The notes under the pieces are model-generated. The model did not search any database, had not been told where the DNA came from, and saw only the letters and a program-made list of their open reading frames with translations. From contig JAJFLB010000045.1 in assembly GCA_021772915.1 (NCBI GenBank), positions 1 through 64,000 of the forward strand: a DNA stretch of 64,000 bases. The letters are read 5' to 3'. The DNA is from Gammaproteobacteria bacterium. GTDB taxonomy: Bacteria > Pseudomonadota > Gammaproteobacteria > Xanthomonadales > SZUA-36. The position numbers and the translations under genes were made by a program. This document shows, one piece after another, positions 1 through 7,443 of the stretch; within the stretch, counting starts at the first letter, position 1; each line of letters begins with the position of its first letter.

Positions 1-10
1 CGCCCTACGG

Positions 11-107
11 GGCTTACAGGCGAATCCAGGCTCGGCGTTATCATTTTTTGGCGTGCAACCAGCAGGTCTTCAAAAAGATGCCTTGATCCTGGAATCGCCT
101 GTAAGCC
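11..107. repeat. Inverted-repeat hairpin element downstream of dapA
   Basis: A 20-base arm at 11-30 is repeated in inverted orientation at 88-107 with a single mismatch, leaving a 57-base loop. It lies just past the end of the dapA-like gene. It could fold as a long hairpin that ends the operon transcript, although there is no clean T tract after it. It could also be a small palindromic intergenic repeat. I see no second copy in this window. Confidence 0.5.
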
Positions 108-126
108 AGAGGCGCCGTATACTTGT

Positions 127-1026
127 TCAGAGGCTCCCTAGAGTTTCACTTAAGTACTTTTTGTTTTTGCTCGTCAAAGGTGCCAATGGTGACCTGACTG
201 TATCCAGCATGCGACCCCGCATAGCCAACGCGGTTTTTACGGGCACCGGATTACTCTCGATAAACATGGCACCGGCCAGTTCACATACACGATCATGGAT
301 ATCCAGTGCCAAAGATGTCTTACCCAGTTCCCATGCAGAAACAAGTTCAATCATTAAGTCTGGCATCAGATTTGAGACTACACTGGTAACACCGACGGCA
401 CCACTGGAGAGAAATGGCAGTGTCAAGGCATCATCACCAGAGTGAATAATAAAGTTCTTGCCACATGCCTTACGTAGAGCCGTAACTCGCTCTATCGAGC
501 CACCTGCTTCCTTGATTCCAACAATGTTGTCGTATTTGTCGAACAATTCTGCTGCGGTTTCAGGTGCAATTTCAACCGCACACCTTCCGGGCACACTGTA
601 CAAAATGATGGGGAGACCGGTGCTCGCTGCTATTGTTCCAAAATATAGGAGCAATCCATTTTGTGAGGGTTTGTTGTAGTAGGGTGTCACAATCAGGCAA
701 CCGTCAGCCCCAATAGCTTCCGCCTTGCGGGTCCATTCTACGGCTCTTGCCGTGTCATTCGATCCAGTTCCCGCGAGTACGAACGCCTTTCCCGCTGATA
801 ACGCTATGGTCAATTGAATAATTTGATCACGTTCTTCTTCGGTCAAAGTTGCGGCTTCACCGGTCGTACCCACCGGAACAAGTCCGCTGACACCTGCATC
901 AAGTTGGTGCCTCACCAATATCTCAAACGCATCTAAATCCAACGCCCCCTCTTCGTTAAACGGGGTTACAAGCGCAGTAAACACACCGGAAAATCGTTTG
1001 TGTAAATTTTTAATCATTTCTCTCAT
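127..1026 (-). CDS. dapA: Dihydrodipicolinate synthase (DapA) family aldolase/lyase
   Basis: This 299-residue TIM-barrel protein has the usual DapA length. It carries the GTTGE loop (Thr-Thr pair of the proton relay), the YYNKP segment, the catalytic Tyr in YSVPGR and the Schiff-base Lys in GIKEAGG. The Arg in PGR matches the residue that binds aspartate semialdehyde carboxylate in true DapA enzymes. By family it would condense pyruvate with aspartate semialdehyde, or act as a related pyruvate lyase or deaminase such as the Pyr4H2C deaminase of hydroxyproline catabolism. It is the last gene of a six-gene minus-strand operon; its ATG overlaps the dapB-like stop by four bases (ATGA). The oxidative genes upstream make a catabolic role as likely as lysine synthesis. 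Confidence 0.85.
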   Translation of the reverse strand: MREMIKNLHKRFSGVFTALVTPFNEEGALDLDAFEILVRHQLDAGVSGLVPVGTTGEAATLTEEERDQIIQLTIALSAGKAFVLAGTGSNDTARAVEWTRKAEAIGADGCLIVTPYYNKPSQNGLLLYFGTIAASTGLPIILYSVPGRCAVEIAPETAAELFDKYDNIVGIKEAGGSIERVTALRKACGKNFIIHSGDDALTLPFLSSGAVGVTSVVSNLMPDLMIELVSAWELGKTSLALDIHDRVCELAGAMFIESNPVPVKTALAMRGRMLDTVRSPLAPLTSKNKKYLSETLGSL

Positions 1027-1799
1027 CCAAGCTCAGGTAGGCCTGAACTGTTATGTTCAGTTTTGCGTTTCAGAATGTCGGCTGGGACGTATAACCCATT
1101 CGGTCGACCTTTCAACCAATGCCCAGCCGCCAAAGCACCTCCAGCGTATGCCTCAAGTCCATCAACTGTGAAACTCACAGAGAGTTCGTAATCCAGCCGA
1201 GCGATACAACACACATGGATGCCGGTAGCGTTTCCCTCCCGATTCACTTTGATGGGTATCTCACTATCGGTCATGTATCCGGCCTGATTGCGTGCCTCTG
1301 TCAGTTCACGTGCGAGCCGCAATGATGTGCCTGAGGGAACGGCCTTTTTCCGCTCGTGATAGGTTTCCGTCAATTGTGGTAAATCCCGTGGATGATCAAC
1401 TGCCAGTTTTCTGCACGCAGCGACGAAGACCTCGAAGCCCTTTGCGAAATTCGCACCGATCATAATGGCTGAGTGTCGAGATGCCTTTTTGATTTCCTGT
1501 TCTTCGTCCGGTGCAAATCCAGTCGTACCGATTACCAGCGCCCGCGTGCGATTGCTCAATTTATCAAGAATCGCCATGGTTGCCGCAGGTGTCGAGAAAT
1601 CAATAATCAAATCGACCGGATGATTGAGAGAGGCGTCGATCGTTTGATATTGCAGATCTGCTCCACTTACCTGTTTGTTAAGCGACTGCGAGTCTGCGGA
1701 TACAAAGGCACCCTCAATTCGATCATCGCTGCTGGCAAGAATATGTGTTGTTAGACATTTTCCCAGACGACCAGAGGCACCCAATATTGCAATTTTCAT
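1023..1799 (-). CDS. dapB: Divergent 4-hydroxy-tetrahydrodipicolinate reductase (DapB-like)
   Basis: The N terminus has a dinucleotide-binding GASGRLG motif, followed by the GTTGF motif and a PSGT motif typical of DapB. In the family this enzyme reduces the DapA product to tetrahydrodipicolinate with NAD(P)H. The catalytic stretch reads YHERKKAVPSGT where Escherichia coli has HHRHKVDAPSGT. The first His is therefore Tyr and the Asp before P-S-G-T is altered, while the second His and the Lys remain. At 258 residues it is slightly short. It sits between an aldehyde dehydrogenase and the dapA-like gene, overlapping the latter. It may have changed substrate or direction relative to the lysine-pathway enzyme. 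Confidence 0.75.
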   Translation of the reverse strand: MKIAILGASGRLGKCLTTHILASSDDRIEGAFVSADSQSLNKQVSGADLQYQTIDASLNHPVDLIIDFSTPAATMAILDKLSNRTRALVIGTTGFAPDEEQEIKKASRHSAIMIGANFAKGFEVFVAACRKLAVDHPRDLPQLTETYHERKKAVPSGTSLRLARELTEARNQAGYMTDSEIPIKVNREGNATGIHVCCIARLDYELSVSFTVDGLEAYAGGALAAGHWLKGRPNGLYVPADILKRKTEHNSSGLPELG

Positions 1800-1811
1800 T
1801 TTTTCTTTCCT

Positions 1812-3212
1812 TTAGTCGATGATGACTTTGGTTTCGCTCATTTCACGTATCGTGATGCGTACCCCTTCACGACCCAGTCCAGATTTTTTGATACCGCCAA
1901 AAGGTACGTGCTCAACTCTGAAATCGGGACCTTCATTTACCATGAGGCCACCGACCTGAATTTGTCTTTCGAGTTCACGGATCAGCGCGTGATCGTTAGA
2001 AAATACACCGGCCTGCAATCCGAAAGGACTGCTGTTTACTTCATCTACAGCGGTGCCCAAATCAGTAAATGTGCGAATGGAAATCACCGGCCCAAAAGTC
2101 TCTTTGGCTATCAGGTCGCTGGTTGTTGCAACCTGGTCAATCACAGTTGGGGCCACCAGTGATCCATCACGTGTTCCACCCGTGAGCAGTTTGCCACCTT
2201 CATCAATAGCCCGACTGATACGGGAACAAACTTCATCTGCAGCCGCCTCGTCAATGACCGGACCCATGTCGGTTGAAACTTCACGTGGGTCGCCAACTTT
2301 GAGTGCATCGACTTGGGGCAGAAGATGGTTCAGAAATGTCTCTTTGATTTCCTCGTGAAGATAAAGCTTTTTGATGGCTGCACAACTTTGACCGGCAATC
2401 TCGAAACGTTGTCCTACAGTGGTTGCTACAGCACTTTGTATATCTGCGTCAGGAAGCACAAAAAGGGGATCATTACCACCCAACTCCATCAGGATGGGAA
2501 TCAGACCACTCGCCTGTTTAAGCGCCAGCCCCGCTATTTCACCACCAGTAAAGCTCAACAGGTCAATCGGTGAACCAGCGAGTGTCTGTGCCTGCAGTGC
2601 GCCTCCTTGAATTATGAGGAACAAATCTTCGGGGAACCCGGCACGTCTAGCAAGCTCACACAATCGCGCCGCAGCCAAAGGTGCTTTGGGTGAGGGTTTT
2701 GCAATGATGGCGTTACCGGCCGCAATGGCAGGACCGAGCTTGTGACAAAGCAGGTTTAGGGGGTAGTTGAAAGGCGTTATGGCACCGACAACCCCAATTG
2801 GGACGTAGGTGATAGTAGCATGGCGATCCACACCGCCGGGTACGATCCCACAGTGTAGTACCTCGCCATCCAGGAATGTTGCGGCGTCTCCAGACAACAA
2901 CAATGTATTACCAGCTCGACGAACCTCGTTTCTGGCTTCATGGATTGTCTTTCCCATTTCCAGACAAATCAAGTTCGCCAGGTGTTCCTGATCTTTCTTG
3001 ATTTCGTCAGCCAGGGCATTCAACAGGACCCTCCGCTCCGCCGGCATGCTATGCCTGAACTTGTGGGCTGCCTTTTTGGCACGCCGAACCAAATGACCAA
3101 TTTCATCGGCAGACGTCAATTCAACTTCACCAACTTGCTGGTTATCAAACGGGTTGTGGACAGTGAAGGCGTCCGAAAACCCCAATCTCTTCTCAGGAGC
3201 TATAGTTGTCAT
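1812..3212 (-). CDS. NAD(P)-dependent aldehyde dehydrogenase
   Basis: This is a 466-residue aldehyde dehydrogenase superfamily member. Visible hallmarks are TPFNYPLN in the substrate tunnel, the LSFTGG cofactor loop, the general-base Glu in MELGGN, the nucleophilic Cys in GQSCAA and the ETFGPV C-terminal motif. It oxidises an aldehyde or semialdehyde to the acid. I prefer the ATG at 3212, preceded by a GAGAG ribosome-binding site, over an upstream GTG at 3233. In hydroxyproline pathways a neighbour of this type converts alpha-ketoglutarate semialdehyde. With true DapA chemistry the substrate could be aspartate semialdehyde released by retro-aldol cleavage. The substrate cannot be read from sequence alone. 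Confidence 0.85.
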   Translation of the reverse strand: MTTIAPEKRLGFSDAFTVHNPFDNQQVGEVELTSADEIGHLVRRAKKAAHKFRHSMPAERRVLLNALADEIKKDQEHLANLICLEMGKTIHEARNEVRRAGNTLLLSGDAATFLDGEVLHCGIVPGGVDRHATITYVPIGVVGAITPFNYPLNLLCHKLGPAIAAGNAIIAKPSPKAPLAAARLCELARRAGFPEDLFLIIQGGALQAQTLAGSPIDLLSFTGGEIAGLALKQASGLIPILMELGGNDPLFVLPDADIQSAVATTVGQRFEIAGQSCAAIKKLYLHEEIKETFLNHLLPQVDALKVGDPREVSTDMGPVIDEAAADEVCSRISRAIDEGGKLLTGGTRDGSLVAPTVIDQVATTSDLIAKETFGPVISIRTFTDLGTAVDEVNSSPFGLQAGVFSNDHALIRELERQIQVGGLMVNEGPDFRVEHVPFGGIKKSGLGREGVRITIREMSETKVIID

Positions 3213-3222
3213 TCTTAGTCTC

Positions 3223-4575
3223 TCAATCCCCACTTTGGGTTTGTGTCAATTTCCGTACATCTTGCTGCTGGCCCAGGCCGGTCAGGGAGCCAATACTTAT
3301 AGGCCGTACCGGCCAACGCCGCCCACTCAGCTCTTCCATCTTGCGTGGTTCTCCATTGATTTCGTCAAGCAAATCAAGCACCCACTTGCCGCAAAAACGA
3401 CCCTGGCAGCGGCCCATTCCAAAACGGCCATTTAGCTTGATTTCTCTGGCTGAAACTCCCCTGGTGACGAGCATTTCGCGCAGGTCACCAATGCTTTTTT
3501 GCTCGCACCTGCACAAAATTGTCTCATCTGGCAGATTCTCCAGTGACAATGGCCTGACCGGACTGAATATCGCCGCAAGCTTGGCTTGAGATTGTGTGTG
3601 TGATTCAAGAGCCGGGGAACAGGAAAGTTCCGCGTGCGGGTCACCCATGGCAGTCAATAGTCTACCGGCAGCAACACTACCACTCTGCGACGCCGCACGC
3701 GCACCGAGCACGGCATGGCAATCACCTGCATGGACAACCAATACGCCATCTGCCGGATCCAGGTTTTCAGCAGGCAACCCAATGTTGTTTTCTCGCAGAC
3801 CATTGTGAAGACCAACAATGTCAACGTCGTAATTAACTTCCCGTTTGCCATTGCTCACGGTGACAGCCAAACCCTTTTCGGTTCTTTCAATCAGTTCAAC
3901 GTCCGCACCACAAATCCAGGGCACACGACGAGCCCAGAGTGTAGTGACATAGCTAAACGCCTCACGAAAGAAAGGCAAAGGCAGTCCTAACCAATGTCGA
4001 CTCTTAAGCAACGGTCTGGCAGATTCAACCACCGCGACAGGCGCATTACCCAGTACCGTCAACTGTGCCGCAATTGCAAGCAGCAGCGGGCCTGAACCCG
4101 CCAGCAAGACCTTCCCTTTTGGTGGCGTGCCAGCAGACTTCATGTGTACTTGCAAAGCACCGGCGGTGGTCACTCCGGGGTAGTGCCACCCGGGCACTGG
4201 TTTAATATTTTCATAGGCACCGGTAGCAAACACCATTGCCTTGGGAGCAACATACTGAGCGCTATTGGTAATATGATCTTTGATCACTGCGACTCCGGTG
4301 GAATCCAAACCCACAAAAATCGTACTTACACGTATCTCCACATGGTCTGACTGTTGATCAAGCCGGGATTTCAAGTCTCGCCAGCCTGTAATGAGATCCT
4401 TGGAAACCAGCAATGCCCCACATTCCTCGGCAACCTTCCTGTGAATCGCGCCCCCCAGTGAGGGTGCCTGATCGCAGAGCATTACCGACCGACCAGACTC
4501 AGCAATGCAGCAGGCAGCAGCAACACCTGCGCAACCGCCACCCACGACAATCACATCCACGTCAACTGTCATCAT
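3223..4575 (-). CDS. FAD/NAD(P)-dependent oxidoreductase with BFD-like 2Fe-2S C terminus (opine oxidase A / hydroxyproline dehydrogenase type)
   Basis: The N terminus has the Rossmann FAD motif VVGGGCAGVAAA, and a second nucleotide site occurs near VLLAGSGPLLL. The C-terminal third carries a four-Cys BFD-type cluster: CRC near residue 365, then GRCQGRFC. This architecture matches the subunit that partners a DadA-like flavoprotein and a small 2Fe-2S protein in opine oxidases and in the heterotrimeric D-hydroxyproline dehydrogenase. The complex oxidises a secondary amine and passes electrons to the respiratory chain. The gene overlaps the small 2Fe-2S gene upstream by 14 bases, supporting a co-translated complex. 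The substrate is not determined. Confidence 0.8.
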   Translation of the reverse strand: MMTVDVDVIVVGGGCAGVAAACCIAESGRSVMLCDQAPSLGGAIHRKVAEECGALLVSKDLITGWRDLKSRLDQQSDHVEIRVSTIFVGLDSTGVAVIKDHITNSAQYVAPKAMVFATGAYENIKPVPGWHYPGVTTAGALQVHMKSAGTPPKGKVLLAGSGPLLLAIAAQLTVLGNAPVAVVESARPLLKSRHWLGLPLPFFREAFSYVTTLWARRVPWICGADVELIERTEKGLAVTVSNGKREVNYDVDIVGLHNGLRENNIGLPAENLDPADGVLVVHAGDCHAVLGARAASQSGSVAAGRLLTAMGDPHAELSCSPALESHTQSQAKLAAIFSPVRPLSLENLPDETILCRCEQKSIGDLREMLVTRGVSAREIKLNGRFGMGRCQGRFCGKWVLDLLDEINGEPRKMEELSGRRWPVRPISIGSLTGLGQQQDVRKLTQTQSGD

Positions 4576-4858
4576 TGCAACTTTCCGTTGTGGATGGTCC
4601 GTCAGTCAATTCTTGAATGGGTTGCACCCGCATTCCATCCCGTGCGGGTGTAAGGCAGGACTCGACTGATCCACGGCCCTCCAGTGTCACCAGGCAACCC
4701 TGACATGCTCCGATACCGCAGAACAGCCCCTGAGTCTGACCACCGAGGGACTTACCGAAACCCGCTCCGCCCCGGCACTCTCTGAATAAGGTATAGGCCA
4801 GCATTTCGCCCGGAACAAATGCTATTTTCCTGTCACGCCAGTAAAGAAAGTGTTTCAC
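4562..4858 (-). CDS. Small 2Fe-2S-binding subunit of amine dehydrogenase
   Basis: This 98-residue ferredoxin-fold protein has Cys residues spaced as CGIGACQGC plus a further Cys in ESCLTP, the pattern of the N-terminal 2Fe-2S domain of heterotetrameric sarcosine oxidase and of the gamma subunit of opine or hydroxyproline dehydrogenases. I chose the GTG at 4858, which overlaps the stop of the upstream FAD gene in a GTGA arrangement and gives the expected start KHFLYW; a longer reading frame begins at 4894. It lies between the two flavoprotein genes and most likely shuttles electrons between them. Confidence 0.8.
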   Translation of the reverse strand: MKHFLYWRDRKIAFVPGEMLAYTLFRECRGGAGFGKSLGGQTQGLFCGIGACQGCLVTLEGRGSVESCLTPARDGMRVQPIQELTDGPSTTESCNDDS

Positions 4859-6024
4859 GTTGCCACCTGCATGGAGGCAAGGCGCCCGGGACACAAACGG
4901 TTGAATTCAGGTAGGCAGGTCTCACCCACCATGAGCTTGCCAAGTTCTCGGCCCACCAGTGGGGCAAGGCAAATTCCGTCACCATCAAAACCGGTAGCAA
5001 CCCAAAGTCCGCTGGTACCTGGTACTTGACCTACAATTGGATACCCGTCTCCAGTCTTGGCACGTATACCGGTAAATACCCGAATCACATCCAGTTCAAG
5101 CAGACGAGGCACATATAGTATGGCTTGACTCAATATGTGTTGAACAGCACTAAAATCTGCATATGCAGGATCGCTTCCATCCGCACGCGTGCTGCCGATA
5201 AGGAACTGATCAGTGCCAAGCGGGTTTATTACTAAAGCTCTTCCACGCGTAGACTTGTCTTGTGGTTTGTCAATATTCGCCCGGTTTGATTTCGCAACCA
5301 GGTAATTTGCAAAATACAGGGTTCCCGGGAAACGCTTGGACAAGTCAGATTTATCAGTAATGATCAACTGCCCACGCTGTGCGCCAAGATTGAGATCGGG
5401 CAGCAAATTATTTGAACCCGGACCGGCAGCAATAATGACGTCATCGGCTGAGATGAAGTTGCCACGACTATGCACACCAACACAGCGGCCTGTGTCTGTC
5501 TCAATCTTGATCCCGGTTACAGGTGTGTTGCGTCGAATCTCCGGAATACCTGCTTTAAGAAAACTATCTACGACCTGATATCCACGTGCATGGCCTTCAT
5601 TCATCACTTCCAGGACAAGTGGTATGTCCTGCCTAAGTTCAGGCAGCGCTGACCTCAGAGCAGAACCTGCCAGCTCCTGGACGCGAATTCCCAATTTGCG
5701 CAAACACGCCGCCTGGGTCATCAGAATCTCGACCTCGGCATCGTTTTCCGCGACAAGAAATGCTGAACGCTCGTAGAAAGCACCTTGAAGCGGTCCTGAT
5801 GACTGTGACAGCTCTGCATAGTAGGCTTTGCTGCCCAAGGCCAGTTCCATCATCTTGCCAGACGATTTTGTTGCAATCGAGACCGCACTATCAGAAGCGC
5901 CGGATGCCCCGGCAGCGGGCCCGGTAGCATCCAGCACCGTCACGCGCATTCCAATGTTGGAGAGGTGAAACGCGATGGACGCTCCGATAACACCCGCACC
6001 AACTATGACAACATGGCGTTTCAT
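4855..6024 (-). CDS. FAD-dependent amino acid/amine dehydrogenase (DadA family)
   Basis: The 389-residue protein begins with the FAD Rossmann motif VIVGAGVIGASIAFHL. It continues through a DAO-type fold to a C-terminal GFDGDGICLAPLVG segment that closes over the flavin. It is the probable catalytic subunit of a three-part dehydrogenase encoded here with the 2Fe-2S protein and the second flavoprotein. Family substrates include D-amino acids, hydroxyproline, opines and sarcosine. I take the ATG at 6024 because the FAD motif follows at once; an upstream extension to 6156 has no resemblance to the family. It is the first gene of the operon, facing a LysR gene across about 200 bases. Confidence 0.82.
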   Translation of the reverse strand: MKRHVVIVGAGVIGASIAFHLSNIGMRVTVLDATGPAAGASGASDSAVSIATKSSGKMMELALGSKAYYAELSQSSGPLQGAFYERSAFLVAENDAEVEILMTQAACLRKLGIRVQELAGSALRSALPELRQDIPLVLEVMNEGHARGYQVVDSFLKAGIPEIRRNTPVTGIKIETDTGRCVGVHSRGNFISADDVIIAAGPGSNNLLPDLNLGAQRGQLIITDKSDLSKRFPGTLYFANYLVAKSNRANIDKPQDKSTRGRALVINPLGTDQFLIGSTRADGSDPAYADFSAVQHILSQAILYVPRLLELDVIRVFTGIRAKTGDGYPIVGQVPGTSGLWVATGFDGDGICLAPLVGRELGKLMVGETCLPEFNRLCPGRLASMQVAT

Positions 6025-6227
6025 TTCACGTGTTTGATGTAATTGACCATTCTCGCTTACCGTACGGACATAGGATGATTGCGTACACCGTGGTGTGAGT
6101 TTATGATTCCATTTGATGCAGTTTGAGTCGATACAAATCCCAAGATGAGGCCTCAAGCGTATTTTGTAGATACACGGTACGACATCGCTGCCAATTCTTT
6201 AACCCTTGAGCTGAATGAGCCCGCAAA
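6025..6227. promoter_or_regulatory. Divergent promoter region between dehydrogenase operon and lysR
   Basis: The 203 bases separate two oppositely transcribed units, the usual place for a LysR-type regulator to bind and control the target operon and itself. I could not pick out a convincing T-N11-A palindrome or sigma-70 boxes by eye, so the assignment rests on gene arrangement only. Confidence 0.45.
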
Positions 6228-7127
6228 ATGGTCCCAAACCTGACGCTTATCCAGGCCTTCTATGAAGTTGCTCATGAGGGCTCATACTCGGCTGCAGCCC
6301 GTAGCCTGGGGTTGTCTTATCAGTCCGTAACCAACCATGTGCGACGACTTGAACAGTTGGTCGGTGACAAACTTGTAGTCTCGGAAAAGGGGGGTAAACA
6401 TATTTTCCTGACACCGTGTGGAAACGCGATGTACAAAATGCTCGATCCGGAGCTTGACATCATGTTGAAGCGCCTGTCGCTGGTATTTGGCAGGGAAAGG
6501 CCTTTGTTACGCGTGGGCTTACCGCAGGCTGTCTTTTTCTATCTGTTCCCGCAAATTCTGCAACGATTCCAACGAGCACACGAAGGTATTGAATTGCAGG
6601 CACTGGAACGGGACACCATGTTGCCGGAATTAATCAAAGACGGCGCACTTGACGTGTGCATCAGTGAGTCCTTTTTCGGGGACCCCGTCGTTCCACAGAG
6701 GCTTCTGGGCGTTTATCAGCTAAGTCTTATCGTACCACAACAGTGGGATGTTTCACTCACAGCGGACACCATTGCTGATAGTCTGAAAAACCGACCGTTT
6801 GTAACTTATGAACCTGGACAAACACTGAGAAATGTTTCGATAGACTTCCTCTCCCAGGTTGGCGTTGATCCAGTTGTTTCTGTATCGACATCCGGCAGTT
6901 CCAGCGTCAAACGTTGTGTCGCGTCAGGACTGGGCTATTCGATTATTCCCAGTTGGTGCATCTACGCGGAAGAGTCACTTGTACAGTCACTTTTGCTCGA
7001 AGATATTCCGGAAATAAAGCTGTATTTCGGCCACGCACAATTCCTGTTGGAAAATATCTATGTCAAGAGCCTTTTTGACGCCTGCCAGGAAATTATGCCG
7101 GCGAGAACCCTTGATCTGCCTCCATGA
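6228..7127 (+). CDS. LysR-family transcriptional regulator
   Basis: This is a 299-residue LysR-type regulator. Residues 3-60 form the winged helix-turn-helix (YSAAARSLGLSYQSVTNHV, RRLEQLVGDKL), followed by the two-lobed periplasmic-binding-like effector domain (RVGLPQAVFFYLFPQILQRF onward). It is divergent from the dehydrogenase operon and codirectional with the TonB receptor and symporter. The simplest reading is that it senses the imported amino acid or a pathway intermediate and controls both arms. Confidence 0.88.
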   Translation: MVPNLTLIQAFYEVAHEGSYSAAARSLGLSYQSVTNHVRRLEQLVGDKLVVSEKGGKHIFLTPCGNAMYKMLDPELDIMLKRLSLVFGRERPLLRVGLPQAVFFYLFPQILQRFQRAHEGIELQALERDTMLPELIKDGALDVCISESFFGDPVVPQRLLGVYQLSLIVPQQWDVSLTADTIADSLKNRPFVTYEPGQTLRNVSIDFLSQVGVDPVVSVSTSGSSSVKRCVASGLGYSIIPSWCIYAEESLVQSLLLEDIPEIKLYFGHAQFLLENIYVKSLFDACQEIMPARTLDLPP

Positions 7128-7443
7128 CACTGCTACTTGTAGGTGATTGATATTAGGCTAATTCTATTGCCCTTAGCTGCCTTTCCAAAAAACGAATCAT
7201 GCTTACCCGGGCCATGTAAATGTCAGCCTACAAATAAACTGTTAGGTACACGTTCACATTTTGGATTGTGGATAAGCTGAGAAAAACCGCATGCTAAATA
7301 AGAGAGTTACCAACTCAGTGGCTTGCTTAACGATATAGATTTACACCAGCGCTAACACAAGAATGCCTTGCACCTGCGCTAATTTATGAGCCCTGAACAA
7401 TCTTTTGGCATAGCAGCTATTGGCACAGCGTGGAGAATTTTTT
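7128..7443. other. Intergenic region before TonB receptor
   Basis: These 316 bases hold no supportable gene; small reading frames here overlap the start of the receptor in another frame. The segment is AT-rich and presumably contains the receptor promoter. A GGAG ribosome-binding site lies just before the ATG at 7444. No strong palindrome was found. Confidence 0.4.
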
